From the IMG/VR virus record IMGVR_UViG_3300022925_000041, positions 1 to 47,852 of that record: 47,852 nucleotides of DNA, one strand, 5' to 3'. Source of the stretch: a virus. Below are positions 25,594 through 34,651 of the stretch, in pieces (position 1 is the stretch's first letter; each line of letters starts with the position of its first letter). A program made the position numbers and the translations under genes. The notes beneath the pieces were generated by a model. The model saw only the letters and a list, made by a program, of their open reading frames with translations. It was not told the DNA's origin and did no database searches.

Positions 25594-27924
25594 ATGAACA
25601 TTAAAGTCACTAAAAGATCAGGAAAGGTAGTAGAATTACAACTAGAAAAGTGGCAAGCACAAGTAGCAAAAGTATGTGAGGGAGTATCAGATGTATCACA
25701 ATCGATGATTGAAATTACATCGCAACCACACTTCTTTGATGGTATCACTACTAGAGAAATTGATGAACTTACTTTACGTGCTATAGTTGATTTGATTGAC
25801 GAAGAACAATCTCCTGAAACAGGTCATACAAACTATCAATTTGTAGCAGGCAAACAACGTCTATCTATGTTGCGTAAAGATGTGTACGGAGATTATCAAC
25901 CGCCGCATCTATATAAAATTGTTAAGAAGAATATAGAAGCAGGATTATATAGTACAGATTTACTTAAATGGTATAGTGAAGATGATTGGAATAAAATGGA
26001 AAAGATCATCAACCACGAAAAAGATGAAAACTTATCTTATGCCGCTATCGAACAAATGATAGGTAAATATCTTGTCAGAAATAGGTCGACAGGGCAGATA
26101 TACGAGACTCCGCAAGTTAGATATATGATTGCGGCCGCAACAGTATTTCATAAAGAAGAACCGCTGTCAGCAAGAATGAGATATATTAAAGAATATTATA
26201 ATTGTGCAAGTGATGGTTTATTTACATTAGCAACTCCGGTATTGGCAGGGTTAGGAACACCCACTAAACAATTTAGTTCTTGTGTATTAATTAAAAGTGA
26301 TGATGACTTAGACAGTATTTTTGCATCAGGCGAAATGATGGCAAAGTATGCCAGTAAACGTGCTGGTATTGGTCTTGAAATAGGGCGTTTAAGACCCCTA
26401 GGAGCGCCTATAAGAGGCGGAGAGATCATGCATACGGGAATGATACCCTTCTTAAAGAAGTGGTTCGGAGACTTGCGTTCATGCTCACAAGGCGGTATTC
26501 GTAATGCTAGTGCAACAGTCTTTTATCCTATTTGGCATCATCAATTTGATGATTTAATTGTACTAAAAAACAATCAAGGTACTGAAGAAACAAGAGTAAG
26601 ACATATGGATTATGGTGTGTGTCTTAATGCATTCTTTTGGAAACGTTTTAAAAACAAAGAAAATATTACATTCTTTGATCCAAATGAAGTGCCTGATTTG
26701 TATGAAGCATTCTATTCAGATACTGCTAAATTTGAGGAACTGTATCTCAAATATGAAAAGTCCCGTAGCCTGCGTAAGAAAGTAATGTCAGCAGAAGAAG
26801 TATTTAAGTCCGGTATTTTAAAAGAAAGAACAGATACAGGAAGAATATATTTAGTTTACGTTGACAATGTATCTAATCAAGGCCCATTTGATACTACAGA
26901 GCATCCTATCTATCAAAGCAACTTGTGTTGTGAGATATTATTGCCTACAAAGCCTTTTAAACGTTTAGATGACGATAAGGGACGTATTGCATTGTGTACA
27001 TTGGGATCGTTGAACTGGGGAGCATTCAGACACCCTGAGGACATGCGTAGAGCATGTCGTATACTACAACGTAGTCTGTGTAATATTTTAGATTACCAAG
27101 ATTTCTTATCGATTCAAAGTCAACTAAGCAACGATGAAATACAACCATTGGGTATTGGTGTCACTAATTTAGCATATTGGCATGCAAAACGTGATTATCA
27201 TTATGGTGACAAAGATGCATTACAAGATGTTAAATCTTGGATAGAACATCAAGCCTTTTATTTAACTGAAGCAACTGTTGAATTAGCAAAAGAAAGAGGC
27301 AAGTGTTTAGATAGTGATAAAACATGGTATGGCAAAGGCAAGTTTCCTTGGGAACGTAGAGCAAAGGGTGTTAATAAATTAGCCAACTTTAAGCCAGAGT
27401 GTGATTGGGAATCATTAAGAAAAGAAATGAAAGAGCATGGTGTTAGAAATGCAACTTTAATGGCAATTGCCCCAGTAGAATCATCTAGTGTAGTTATTAA
27501 TTCTACAAACGGTATTGAAATGCCAATGAGTTTAATCTCTGTTAAAGAAAGTAAAGCAGGATCATTAACACAAGTAGTACCAGACTATCATATCAAACGT
27601 GTAAGAAACTCTTATCAGTTGATGTGGGAACAACAAGACTGTGATGCATATCTAAAGACTGCGGCAGTACTAGCGGCCTATGTAGACCAAAGTATATCAA
27701 CAAACACATTTTACAATCCAGCACACTTTAAAGATCAAAAGGTGCCTACAACATTGATTGCAAAAAACTTAATGCAGGCACACCAATGGGGACTTAAGAC
27801 TTTTTATTATTCTTTAATAAATAAAGCGGGAGTTAAAAGACAAGACGAACAACTAGTAGAAATAGCAAAACAATACATTGACGAACCAGCATTTGATGAT
27901 GATTGCGAAGCATGTAAACTATAG
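25594..27924 (+). CDS. nrdA: Class Ia ribonucleoside-diphosphate reductase, alpha subunit
   Basis: The 776-residue NrdA reduces ribonucleoside diphosphates to deoxy forms for phage DNA synthesis. An N-terminal ATP-cone is present (residues 1-95, starting KVTKRSGKVVELQLEKWQ), so allosteric activity control is likely kept. Active-site residues are visible: Cys230 (SSCVLIKSDDD), N443-x-C445-x-E447 (NLCCE, equivalent to E. coli N437/C439/E441) and Cys468. The radical-transfer Tyr738-Tyr739 is in KTFYYSL, and the C-terminal redox pair is Cys771/Cys774 (DCEACKL). All catalytic elements are intact. It is followed by nrdB and glutaredoxin, its partner subunit and probable reductant. Confidence 0.97.
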   Translation: MNIKVTKRSGKVVELQLEKWQAQVAKVCEGVSDVSQSMIEITSQPHFFDGITTREIDELTLRAIVDLIDEEQSPETGHTNYQFVAGKQRLSMLRKDVYGDYQPPHLYKIVKKNIEAGLYSTDLLKWYSEDDWNKMEKIINHEKDENLSYAAIEQMIGKYLVRNRSTGQIYETPQVRYMIAAATVFHKEEPLSARMRYIKEYYNCASDGLFTLATPVLAGLGTPTKQFSSCVLIKSDDDLDSIFASGEMMAKYASKRAGIGLEIGRLRPLGAPIRGGEIMHTGMIPFLKKWFGDLRSCSQGGIRNASATVFYPIWHHQFDDLIVLKNNQGTEETRVRHMDYGVCLNAFFWKRFKNKENITFFDPNEVPDLYEAFYSDTAKFEELYLKYEKSRSLRKKVMSAEEVFKSGILKERTDTGRIYLVYVDNVSNQGPFDTTEHPIYQSNLCCEILLPTKPFKRLDDDKGRIALCTLGSLNWGAFRHPEDMRRACRILQRSLCNILDYQDFLSIQSQLSNDEIQPLGIGVTNLAYWHAKRDYHYGDKDALQDVKSWIEHQAFYLTEATVELAKERGKCLDSDKTWYGKGKFPWERRAKGVNKLANFKPECDWESLRKEMKEHGVRNATLMAIAPVESSSVVINSTNGIEMPMSLISVKESKAGSLTQVVPDYHIKRVRNSYQLMWEQQDCDAYLKTAAVLAAYVDQSISTNTFYNPAHFKDQKVPTTLIAKNLMQAHQWGLKTFYYSLINKAGVKRQDEQLVEIAKQYIDEPAFDDDCEACKL

Positions 27925-27933
27925 GAATTAATT

Positions 27934-29034
27934 ATGAGTAAAGAACAGTATGATTTATCAAAGAAAACTAATTATTTGGAAAGCACAATGTTTTTAGACC
28001 CTTCGGGTCCGGTAACTATTCAAAGATTTGAAGAAGTAAAATATGACAAAATAGCAAACTTTGAAGAAACTGCTAGGGGTTTCTTTTGGATACCAGAAGA
28101 AATTAGTTTGACAAAGGACGCATCTGATTTTAAAGATGCCAGTGATGCTGTTAAACATATTTTTACTGCAAATCTCTTACGACAAACTGCATTAGATAGT
28201 TTACAAGGCAGAGGACCTGCACAAGTTTTTACTCCTGTAGTGAGTTTGCCTGAGGTAGAAGCATTATGCTACAACTGGTCTTTCTTTGAAACTAACATTC
28301 ACTCACGTTCTTATAGTCATATTATTAGAAACATATACAATGTACCCAAAGATATTTTTAACACAATACATGATACAAAAGAAATTGCTGATATGGCATC
28401 TAGTGTAGGTGAATATTACGAAGCATTGCATCAAATTAATTGTAAAAAAGAAATGGGTCATAAGATTGATGAACATGAACACATTAAAGCAATTTGGATG
28501 GCACTACATGCAAGTTATGCCTTAGAAGCATTAAGATTTATGGTTTCGTTTGCTACATCGTTAGCAATGGTAGAAAATAGAATCTTTATTGGTAACGGCA
28601 ATATCATTTCATTGATTTTACAAGATGAATTATTACATAAAGGTTGGACGGGTTGGATTATCAATCAAGTAGTAAAAGAAGACAAACGATTCTTAAAAGC
28701 ACAAAAAGAATGCGAACAAGAAGTATATAATATGTATATGGATGTAATTAGAGAAGAAAAAGAATGGGCAGACTATTTGTTTCAGAAAGGTCCTGTAATT
28801 GGTTTGAATGCAAACATTCTTAAAGAATTTGTAGATTATACAGCATTAGAATCACTTAAAGCAATAGGTATAAAATACAACGAACCTGCTCCAAAAGTAA
28901 GTCCTATTCCATGGTTTAATAAACACAGTGATACTAGCAAAAAACAAACAGCATTACAAGAAAATGAATCAACTAACTATGTAATAGGTGTCATGTCAGA
29001 ATCACTTGATTACGAAGCCTTACCCGAGTTGTAA
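27934..29034 (+). CDS. nrdB: Class Ia ribonucleotide reductase, beta subunit
   Basis: The 366-residue NrdB carries the di-iron centre and tyrosyl radical that start catalysis in NrdA. Ligands by comparison with E. coli: Asp88 (LDSLQGRG), Glu119 and His123 in FETNIHSRSY, radical Tyr127, then Glu in ALEALRF and DELLH. The Glu-to-His spacing is E-T-N-I-H, one residue longer than E. coli E-T-I-H, while the His-Tyr spacing is unchanged. The C-terminal tail (SESLDYEALPEL) is the acidic NrdA-docking type. It starts 9 bp after nrdA and requires iron and electrons for cofactor assembly, relevant to the Fe-S/redox genes downstream. Confidence 0.95.
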   Translation: MSKEQYDLSKKTNYLESTMFLDPSGPVTIQRFEEVKYDKIANFEETARGFFWIPEEISLTKDASDFKDASDAVKHIFTANLLRQTALDSLQGRGPAQVFTPVVSLPEVEALCYNWSFFETNIHSRSYSHIIRNIYNVPKDIFNTIHDTKEIADMASSVGEYYEALHQINCKKEMGHKIDEHEHIKAIWMALHASYALEALRFMVSFATSLAMVENRIFIGNGNIISLILQDELLHKGWTGWIINQVVKEDKRFLKAQKECEQEVYNMYMDVIREEKEWADYLFQKGPVIGLNANILKEFVDYTALESLKAIGIKYNEPAPKVSPIPWFNKHSDTSKKQTALQENESTNYVIGVMSESLDYEALPEL

Positions 29035-29067
29035 GCGCCAAAAAATATTATTTGACTGTAATACTGC

Positions 29068-29075
29068 ATTAAATA
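29068..29075 (+). promoter_or_regulatory. Late-type box ATTAAATA before glutaredoxin
   Basis: The box is 32 bases upstream of the ATG at 29108, in the 73-bp gap after nrdB. It has the same variant octamer as 33460, 38024 and 46327. Confidence 0.35.
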
Positions 29076-29107
29076 AACTTATAACATTTAACTATCTAGG
29101 AGAAAGA

Positions 29108-29332
29108 ATGAAAGCCATTGTATGGAGCAAAGATAATTGCACATTTTGTGATCAAGCAAAAAAATTGTTAGAATCTAAAGGTGTTGAGTTTGAAGAAAGA
29201 AAAATCGGACACGGGTACACATTAGAAGACTTATTAGCAGTAGTCCCTAATGCACGTACTGCCCCACAAATCTTTTTAGATGAAGATTATGTTGGTGGAT
29301 TTACTGAATTAAAACAAAAATTGGAGTCATAA
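29108..29332 (+). CDS. Glutaredoxin
   Basis: The 74-residue glutaredoxin has the thioredoxin fold, with a CTFC active site near residue 11 (SKDNCTFCDQAKKLL), the cis-Pro segment RTAPQIFLD and the GG motif YVGGFTEL. It likely re-reduces the NrdA C-terminal cysteines, as its place after nrdAB suggests. The start at 29108 is chosen because aggagaa lies seven bases upstream; the open frame extends further into nrdB but without an RBS. The dithiol CxxC is of the T4 NrdC/Grx type. The stop overlaps the next start region. Confidence 0.93.
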   Translation: MKAIVWSKDNCTFCDQAKKLLESKGVEFEERKIGHGYTLEDLLAVVPNARTAPQIFLDEDYVGGFTELKQKLES

Positions 29333-29637
29333 TGAGTAGTATAATTAAATTAGGGCAGGTCTACTCTTTTAAACTAAACAGCGGAGAAGAAGTAGTATCT
29401 AAAGTAGTAGGGAATGAAGATGGATTTTTTGAACTTGAAGATCCAGTATCTCTTGCACCCAGTCAGACTGGCATGGCTCTTATCCCTAGTGTATTTTCTG
29501 CTTCAACCGCTGAAAATCCAAGACTAAATACTAATAGTGTTTCTCTTATTGCTGTTACAGCAGATGAAGTCAAGGACAAATACAGAGAAGCAACAACCGG
29601 AGTAACAGTACCGGAGAAAAAAATATTAGTAGGATAA
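29332..29637 (+). CDS. Small Sm/Lsm-like phage protein
   Basis: The 101-residue protein is probably an all-beta small barrel. GQVYSFKLNSGEEVVSKVVG followed by a loop and FFELEDPVSLAP resembles the first strands of Sm-like folds, which recur as small conserved proteins in marine T4-like phages. The C-terminal about 25 residues are charged. The start ATG overlaps the last base of the glutaredoxin stop codon. RNA binding (as for Sm/Hfq) is not shown and should not be assumed. An alternative is a small virion chaperone, since the next genes are structural. Confidence 0.5.
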   Translation: MSSIIKLGQVYSFKLNSGEEVVSKVVGNEDGFFELEDPVSLAPSQTGMALIPSVFSASTAENPRLNTNSVSLIAVTADEVKDKYREATTGVTVPEKKILVG

Positions 29638-29643
29638 AATTAC

Positions 29644-29922
29644 ATGGCGAAATTAAGCCGCAAGGGAGATAAGAACACTACAGGTGGTAAAATTCTCAAA
29701 GGCTCAGAAACTGTCTTTGCAGAAGGCAAACCTGTAGGTCTCCACGTTAGTGAAATTTCTCCGCACGATCCAAAACCAAATAAAAAACCTCACAAAGCCG
29801 CAAAAACAACTGAAGGTAGTCCCACAGTGTTTTGTGAAGGTAAACCTGTACTCAGAGTAGGTTCCGGAAACGATTGTAAACACAAAATCGTAGAAGGAGC
29901 AGAAACGGTATTTGTTCCGTAA
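29644..29922 (+). CDS. PAAR-type spike tip protein
   Basis: The 92-residue protein has two copies of the PAAR-like strand unit: GSETVFAEGKPV (residues about 20-31) and GSPTVFCEGKPVLRVGSGNDC (about 57-77), with a third partial EGAETVFVP at the end. PAAR proteins cap the membrane-piercing spike of contractile tails. In T4 this is gp5.4 (97 residues), and the length agrees. A Lys/His/Pro-rich linker separates the two halves. It lies directly before a large virion protein, consistent with a baseplate hub cluster. Confidence 0.8.
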   Translation: MAKLSRKGDKNTTGGKILKGSETVFAEGKPVGLHVSEISPHDPKPNKKPHKAAKTTEGSPTVFCEGKPVLRVGSGNDCKHKIVEGAETVFVP

Positions 29923-29930
29923 GGTAATAT

Positions 29931-32900
29931 ATGGCAGACACAGGTAAACAAAGTCCTTTAGGTCAAAATGTATTAGGCGGCCTTTTACAAAACAGATGTC
30001 TTAGGATCAACCCTAACGCCCAATTCTTTATGGGTATTAGCAGATCAAACTCAGAGTATATATTCGGTACACTTGTACAAAATACTGTGCTTAGAATGCT
30101 TGTATGGTCTATTAATGATGCTTATTTAAGAGGGGTTGTGGGAAGTGGCACATATAATAATCTTATTTCAATTAGTGGATATGGCAGTTGCTACGCATTA
30201 GGAAATTCAAAACCTCCTACATATATTGCAGAAGATGCATCAGAATCGTGGGCAGGAAAAACATCAGGATCATCTGACTGTAAAGCAGTCGAATATGCTG
30301 AATCTTTAGGTATAACAGGTGCATTACCTGGACCCGCAAACGCAGGATATTCTGTAACAGGCGTAACAGATTATGGGCAACAAGCCACATGGTTACCTTA
30401 TAACATGTCAAACCCAAATCATAGTATTACTCAATGGGGTTGGATTAGATGTCATGCTTTACAGGCACATAATGAATTTAATTGGCATGCTCAACCTGGC
30501 AGAGAAGGCCAAGCATCACCTAGATACGAAGATTTTTTAGGTTCTTTTAACGAAGCATACAGTTTTGCACAATATAATAATAGAACAATATCTACAGCAC
30601 AAAACGCCGATACGTTTTTAGAAGGTTCTTTCAGTAATATGGATGATCTAATTACTGGAGATATCACCGGTGTATCTTTGTATACACAAGGTCTTGCAGC
30701 CGATTTACAATGTTTACAAAAGATATTTGACTTTAAACGACTAGATCGTTTTGGATTTCCCTCAACATTATTACAGCAATTATATGAACATGGTGGACTA
30801 ACAACAGATTTAAATTTAGCCTTAGGAGCCGCCGGACTTGAAGAAAGAGAAATTAGAAGTTTATCCAAAGCAAACGATCATGGTACTGCCGAACAAGAAC
30901 GAAAAATATATACGGCGTTTTTATCTATTGCCGGAAAAAACTTACAAGTTTGTTTATCATCATTAACAAACAATGCATTTCTTTTAAATTATCGTTGTGA
31001 TCCAGACAATCCAGGGGAGGATTCTGGATTCACATCAAAAATACGTACATTAGCGGATATGTTAAACCCTTGGTATCTATTTTATAATTGTAGAGAATCT
31101 CTTACAGTACCTCTGTACAATACTACAACGGGTTTACCTACAGGCTCTAAAACATATTATTTAATTTATTCTGATGCAACGGATTCGGGCGCCGTAAACC
31201 CGGCACTTGACTCTACAGCAGTAAGAAATGTTGTGGGTACGTTATTCACTAAAGGAAAACCAGGTCCACTAGAAACTGTAATTGATGCAACACCTAATAA
31301 TACTCTTCCTAAAGGATATGATTCATACTTAGGAAAACAGAATGAAGTTATACCTGAAGCCATAGCAGTAGCCGCAGGAGCAGTGAGATATGCCTTCTTA
31401 CAAATCAGTAATATTGAACAAATTACTCCTGGTGAATTAGGTAACTGTCTTCAAAATTTAGAATTAATGTCAGACGATACTGTTGATGCAAATGGAACAC
31501 AGGCATCCGGATCTTCTTTACAAAAACCAGTAGATGAACTTTTAGTACAAGAAATACAAGAGCAAATGGGACTAGGTTCAAATGTAGGCGGTAACTATAG
31601 AATGGATGACTTTTTTGGCAATATGTCAGGTAATCCATATAATTGGCGTGAGTTGTATAGTTATCTAGCAGGAGATAAAGAAATACAAAATGTTACTGCT
31701 TCTGCACAATCTTCAGATTTGGCTGCTATCTATCAACAATTGTTTTTAGCAGTATCCTGGGAGCCATGTGCAATTACTTTAGAATTAGAATATACTGTCA
31801 CCAACGATGGTCCTGGCACTAGGGACGCAATTATGAATCCGGATAATCCGAATTACGATCCTGTAGAAGAAATTCCTAATCCTGATTGGGATCCAGCAGA
31901 TCCACTAAGTCCTGAGTTTATACCTAATCCGGATTATGATCCTGTCCCCTTTGAACTTTTAGATGCATCTACTGGAACTGTCAGCCCGAGCGGTAAAATT
32001 GTAGGGCCTTACGCACCATATAATCCTCCGCAATACACATATGATCAATGGCAACCTTCACTTTGGGCCGCGGGGTATAGAATTAAACCAAGTGAAGGTG
32101 AGTATATCCCACTAACTAATGACGGTGGAGGATATGGTAGGGGCGGCGCACCAGATCCAGCAGTCTTTATTAATTACACAACATTTAATTCAGACGGTTC
32201 AACTATTAAGATTACTGGTATAGGTAGAAATGATGCACAAACAGCCAGTAATGGTGGCGGAACATTTGGAAGAGTTCAAGGCGCAGAAATTTATGGTGGT
32301 GGTGCAGTTTATTTTGCTACAGGCATCGAAGGCGCAAATTGGCAAGGTGGTGCTGGGACACCATACCCGGGTAGTCCACCTGTCGGTTATGAAGATCCAG
32401 GTGGTATTTTTCCTAACTACCAAGATCCGTATCCAGGATACGGCGCTCCTGTTGCTAATACAGATGTTATTGCAGAACCTGAATATCCCCCAGTAGGCAC
32501 TTATAATTGGAGACCTGCAACAGGGGGAACAAATTCAACTTACGGCTCTAGTTATAGTTATAACTCTGTTACTCAATATTATATTAATGCGGCTAATAGT
32601 GAAATCTCTCAAATTTCTAGTCAATCTTCGGCTGATATAAATCAAGTAAATATGATTTGGGAAATCATGGGAAAACAAATGAAGGTAGAACAACGTAGTA
32701 GATATAATGGATTAGGAAGGGTAGAAATTCCTAGAGACCCCTTTACATATTCCAATCAAGACCTGGTATCATTTGTAGATAGTATGCCTGATTATTCTGA
32801 CTATAGGACAGGTCTTCAAGGTAGGGTTACTATAGAATTAATTATAGATAGAGTATGTAATGTTGGGCAAAACATCATGGCTCAAATGAGACAAGAAAGA

Positions 32901-33431
32901 AATGAAAAAACTCTTGCAAATTGCGGCATACCATTAAACAATAACATTCCAGATAGAACTCCTGCTTCAACGATACGTACACTAGTAACAAACGGAACAG
33001 TGCCTGGTGCATTAGAAGGAATTGTTATCGACAATATTGAATGGGTCAACCCGGGCTGGCCTCAAATTGATTTACCCGGTGGAGTCGTAACTACTGCTCC
33101 AGGAGTTGTAGATAACGGAGTTTTCTTAACTCCTATATCAGGGACAGGCCCCGGAGACTTTACTCCTTTAACTACCGATGTAGAATATCCAGTTATAGGA
33201 CCAGTTATATCTGTTGGTCCTCCTGATACAGTTGTCAGTGGACCTGTCGATCCCAATGAAGGCGAGCCAACAACAAATATACCAGGCGGCGGCGGTGGCG
33301 GCGGTGGAACTAACTCAGGGGGAGGAACCCCGTCAGGTCCAAACACTCCATTTGTTCCCCCACAATCAGTTCAAAGTGCAATCGATAAAGTTATTCATTG
33401 TAACTGTGATTGTTGGGACTTGCTCGGCTAA
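29931..33431 (+). CDS. Large virion/baseplate-associated protein (1166 aa)
   Basis: I recognise no named T4 counterpart. Proteins starting like this (NVLGGLLQNRCLRINPNAQF) follow PAAR genes in marine T4-like phages, so a baseplate or spike role is inferred. Residues about 1-550 look globular and helical. Residues about 630-680 carry a Pro/Asp-rich repeat (NPDNPNYDP, NPDWDPADP, NPDYDPVP). A Gly/Tyr-rich region follows, then a coiled-coil-like segment (about 870-930). The last 120 residues are a Pro/Gly linker with poly-Gly and end in VIHCNCDCWDLLG. The start is 8 bp after the PAAR gene. The Cys-rich tail could bind metal or form disulfides; untested. Confidence 0.6.
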   Translation: MADTGKQSPLGQNVLGGLLQNRCLRINPNAQFFMGISRSNSEYIFGTLVQNTVLRMLVWSINDAYLRGVVGSGTYNNLISISGYGSCYALGNSKPPTYIAEDASESWAGKTSGSSDCKAVEYAESLGITGALPGPANAGYSVTGVTDYGQQATWLPYNMSNPNHSITQWGWIRCHALQAHNEFNWHAQPGREGQASPRYEDFLGSFNEAYSFAQYNNRTISTAQNADTFLEGSFSNMDDLITGDITGVSLYTQGLAADLQCLQKIFDFKRLDRFGFPSTLLQQLYEHGGLTTDLNLALGAAGLEEREIRSLSKANDHGTAEQERKIYTAFLSIAGKNLQVCLSSLTNNAFLLNYRCDPDNPGEDSGFTSKIRTLADMLNPWYLFYNCRESLTVPLYNTTTGLPTGSKTYYLIYSDATDSGAVNPALDSTAVRNVVGTLFTKGKPGPLETVIDATPNNTLPKGYDSYLGKQNEVIPEAIAVAAGAVRYAFLQISNIEQITPGELGNCLQNLELMSDDTVDANGTQASGSSLQKPVDELLVQEIQEQMGLGSNVGGNYRMDDFFGNMSGNPYNWRELYSYLAGDKEIQNVTASAQSSDLAAIYQQLFLAVSWEPCAITLELEYTVTNDGPGTRDAIMNPDNPNYDPVEEIPNPDWDPADPLSPEFIPNPDYDPVPFELLDASTGTVSPSGKIVGPYAPYNPPQYTYDQWQPSLWAAGYRIKPSEGEYIPLTNDGGGYGRGGAPDPAVFINYTTFNSDGSTIKITGIGRNDAQTASNGGGTFGRVQGAEIYGGGAVYFATGIEGANWQGGAGTPYPGSPPVGYEDPGGIFPNYQDPYPGYGAPVANTDVIAEPEYPPVGTYNWRPATGGTNSTYGSSYSYNSVTQYYINAANSEISQISSQSSADINQVNMIWEIMGKQMKVEQRSRYNGLGRVEIPRDPFTYSNQDLVSFVDSMPDYSDYRTGLQGRVTIELIIDRVCNVGQNIMAQMRQERNEKTLANCGIPLNNNIPDRTPASTIRTLVTNGTVPGALEGIVIDNIEWVNPGWPQIDLPGGVVTTAPGVVDNGVFLTPISGTGPGDFTPLTTDVEYPVIGPVISVGPPDTVVSGPVDPNEGEPTTNIPGGGGGGGGTNSGGGTPSGPNTPFVPPQSVQSAIDKVIHCNCDCWDLLG

Positions 33432-33450
33432 AACTTTTTCTACCTACCCC

Positions 33451-33479
33451 TTGATTCGCATTAAATATTAGTATACAAT
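33451..33479 (+). promoter_or_regulatory. Sigma70-like promoter for metK (TTGATT-N17-TACAAT)
   Basis: TTGATT is at 33451-33456 and TACAAT at 33474-33479, with a 17-base spacer, ending 16 bases before the metK ATG. There are nine of twelve matches to the consensus hexamers. Confidence 0.5.
33460..33467 (+). promoter_or_regulatory. Late-type box ATTAAATA before metK
   Basis: The box lies within the sigma70-like promoter spacer, 28 bases before the ATG, so metK may be read both early and late. Confidence 0.35.
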
Positions 33480-33495
33480 ATACTAAAGGAAACAT

Positions 33496-34629
33496 ATGAG
33501 TTATTATTTTACGAGTGAAAGTGTCTCAGAAGGACACCCAGATAAAGTTGCGGACGCAATCAGTGATGCAATACTTGATTCATTTATGCAACACAGAGAC
33601 CCTAGTTTACGATGTGCGTGTGAAACTCTAGTAACTACAAATAAAGTAGTAGTTGCAGGAGAATATAAAGGAGCAATTGACAGTTTAGATGTTGAATATC
33701 TTGTACGTAGAGTTGTTAAAAATATTGGTTATGAGCAAGAAGGCTTCCATTGGAACAACTTAGACGTACAAAATTTACTACATGGACAGTCGCCTGATAT
33801 TGCATTAGGTACAGATAATTTTGGAGCAGGTGATCAAGGTATTATGTTTGGTTATGCAACCAAAGACACAGAAAATTTTATGCCGGCCCCTCTTTTCTAT
33901 TCACATAGAATTGTAGAAATGCTTTCATATGTAAGAAAGCAAGGAATTCTTCCTTGGCTAGGCCCTGACTCTAAATCACAAGTTACTGTAGAATACAATG
34001 ACGATAACACAGTTAAACGTATCGATAAAGTAGTTTGTTCTACTCAGCATGTTGAACAGGTCGATATAGAGACTGTGAGGGCACAAATACAAGAAGTAAT
34101 TCAAAAGACTTTGCCAGCAGAACTTTTAGATGAAAACACACAATATTTAATTAATCCAACAGGTAGATTTGTTGTAGGTGGACCAGATGGAGATACAGGA
34201 ATCACAGGAAGAAAGATTATTGTTGACACATATGGTGGCATGGCCCCTCATGGTGGCGGAGCATTTTCAGGAAAAGATCCTTCTAAAGTAGATAGATCAG
34301 CGGCATACATGGCTCGTTATCTTGCAAAAAATATTGTAGCATCAGGTCAAGCAGATTGGGCTAACATTCAATTAAGTTATGCAATTGGCGTAGAACAACC
34401 TACAAGTGTTTATGTAGAAAGTGATAGAGATAGTAGAGATTTAACTAAATGGATTACAGATAACGTAGATTTATCACCTAAAGGTATTATTGATAGATTT
34501 AATTTATTCTCTCCTATATACGGAGCCACTACTAACTACGGACACTTTGGAAAAGAATATTTACCTTGGGAAAAACTCGACTTGTTCCCGGAAGAAAAGC
34601 CAAAGAAGAAAACAGTAAAGAATAAATAG
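33496..34629 (+). CDS. metK: S-adenosylmethionine synthetase
   Basis: The 377-residue MetK (E. coli 384) makes SAM from methionine and ATP. Signature motifs are intact: ESVSEGHPDKVADAISDA at the N terminus (ATP/Mg binding), the hexapeptide GAGDQG near residue 113, NPTGRFVVGGPDGDTG, and the P-loop-like GGGAFSGKDPSKVDRS. The C-terminal YGHFGKEYLPWEKLD is typical. RBS aaagga precedes the ATG. A complete metK is rare in phage genomes. It could supply the two methyltransferase-like proteins encoded at 37467 and 39695 or replace host SAM. It starts the accessory block with iscU 65 bp downstream. Confidence 0.97.
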   Translation: MSYYFTSESVSEGHPDKVADAISDAILDSFMQHRDPSLRCACETLVTTNKVVVAGEYKGAIDSLDVEYLVRRVVKNIGYEQEGFHWNNLDVQNLLHGQSPDIALGTDNFGAGDQGIMFGYATKDTENFMPAPLFYSHRIVEMLSYVRKQGILPWLGPDSKSQVTVEYNDDNTVKRIDKVVCSTQHVEQVDIETVRAQIQEVIQKTLPAELLDENTQYLINPTGRFVVGGPDGDTGITGRKIIVDTYGGMAPHGGGAFSGKDPSKVDRSAAYMARYLAKNIVASGQADWANIQLSYAIGVEQPTSVYVESDRDSRDLTKWITDNVDLSPKGIIDRFNLFSPIYGATTNYGHFGKEYLPWEKLDLFPEEKPKKKTVKNK

Positions 34630-34651
34630 AATTAGACAAAGGAGTCTAATT
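34630..34651 (+). promoter_or_regulatory. Hairpin presenting an SD in its loop, upstream of iscU
   Basis: AATTAGAC (34630-34637) pairs with GTCTAATT (34644-34651) around the loop AAAGGA, and an ATG follows immediately at 34652. AAAGGAG is the best Shine-Dalgarno sequence in the region. A late-type box AATAAATA lies just upstream at 34621-34628. Confidence 0.55.

Noticed and set aside
28988-29107. Upstream extension of glutaredoxin inside nrdB
   Set aside because: The thioredoxin-fold homology and the aggagaa RBS point to the ATG at 29108.
32230-33471. Plus-strand alternative frames within the 1166-aa gene
   Set aside because: Out-of-frame shadows without RBS; the main frame is continuous and has normal composition.
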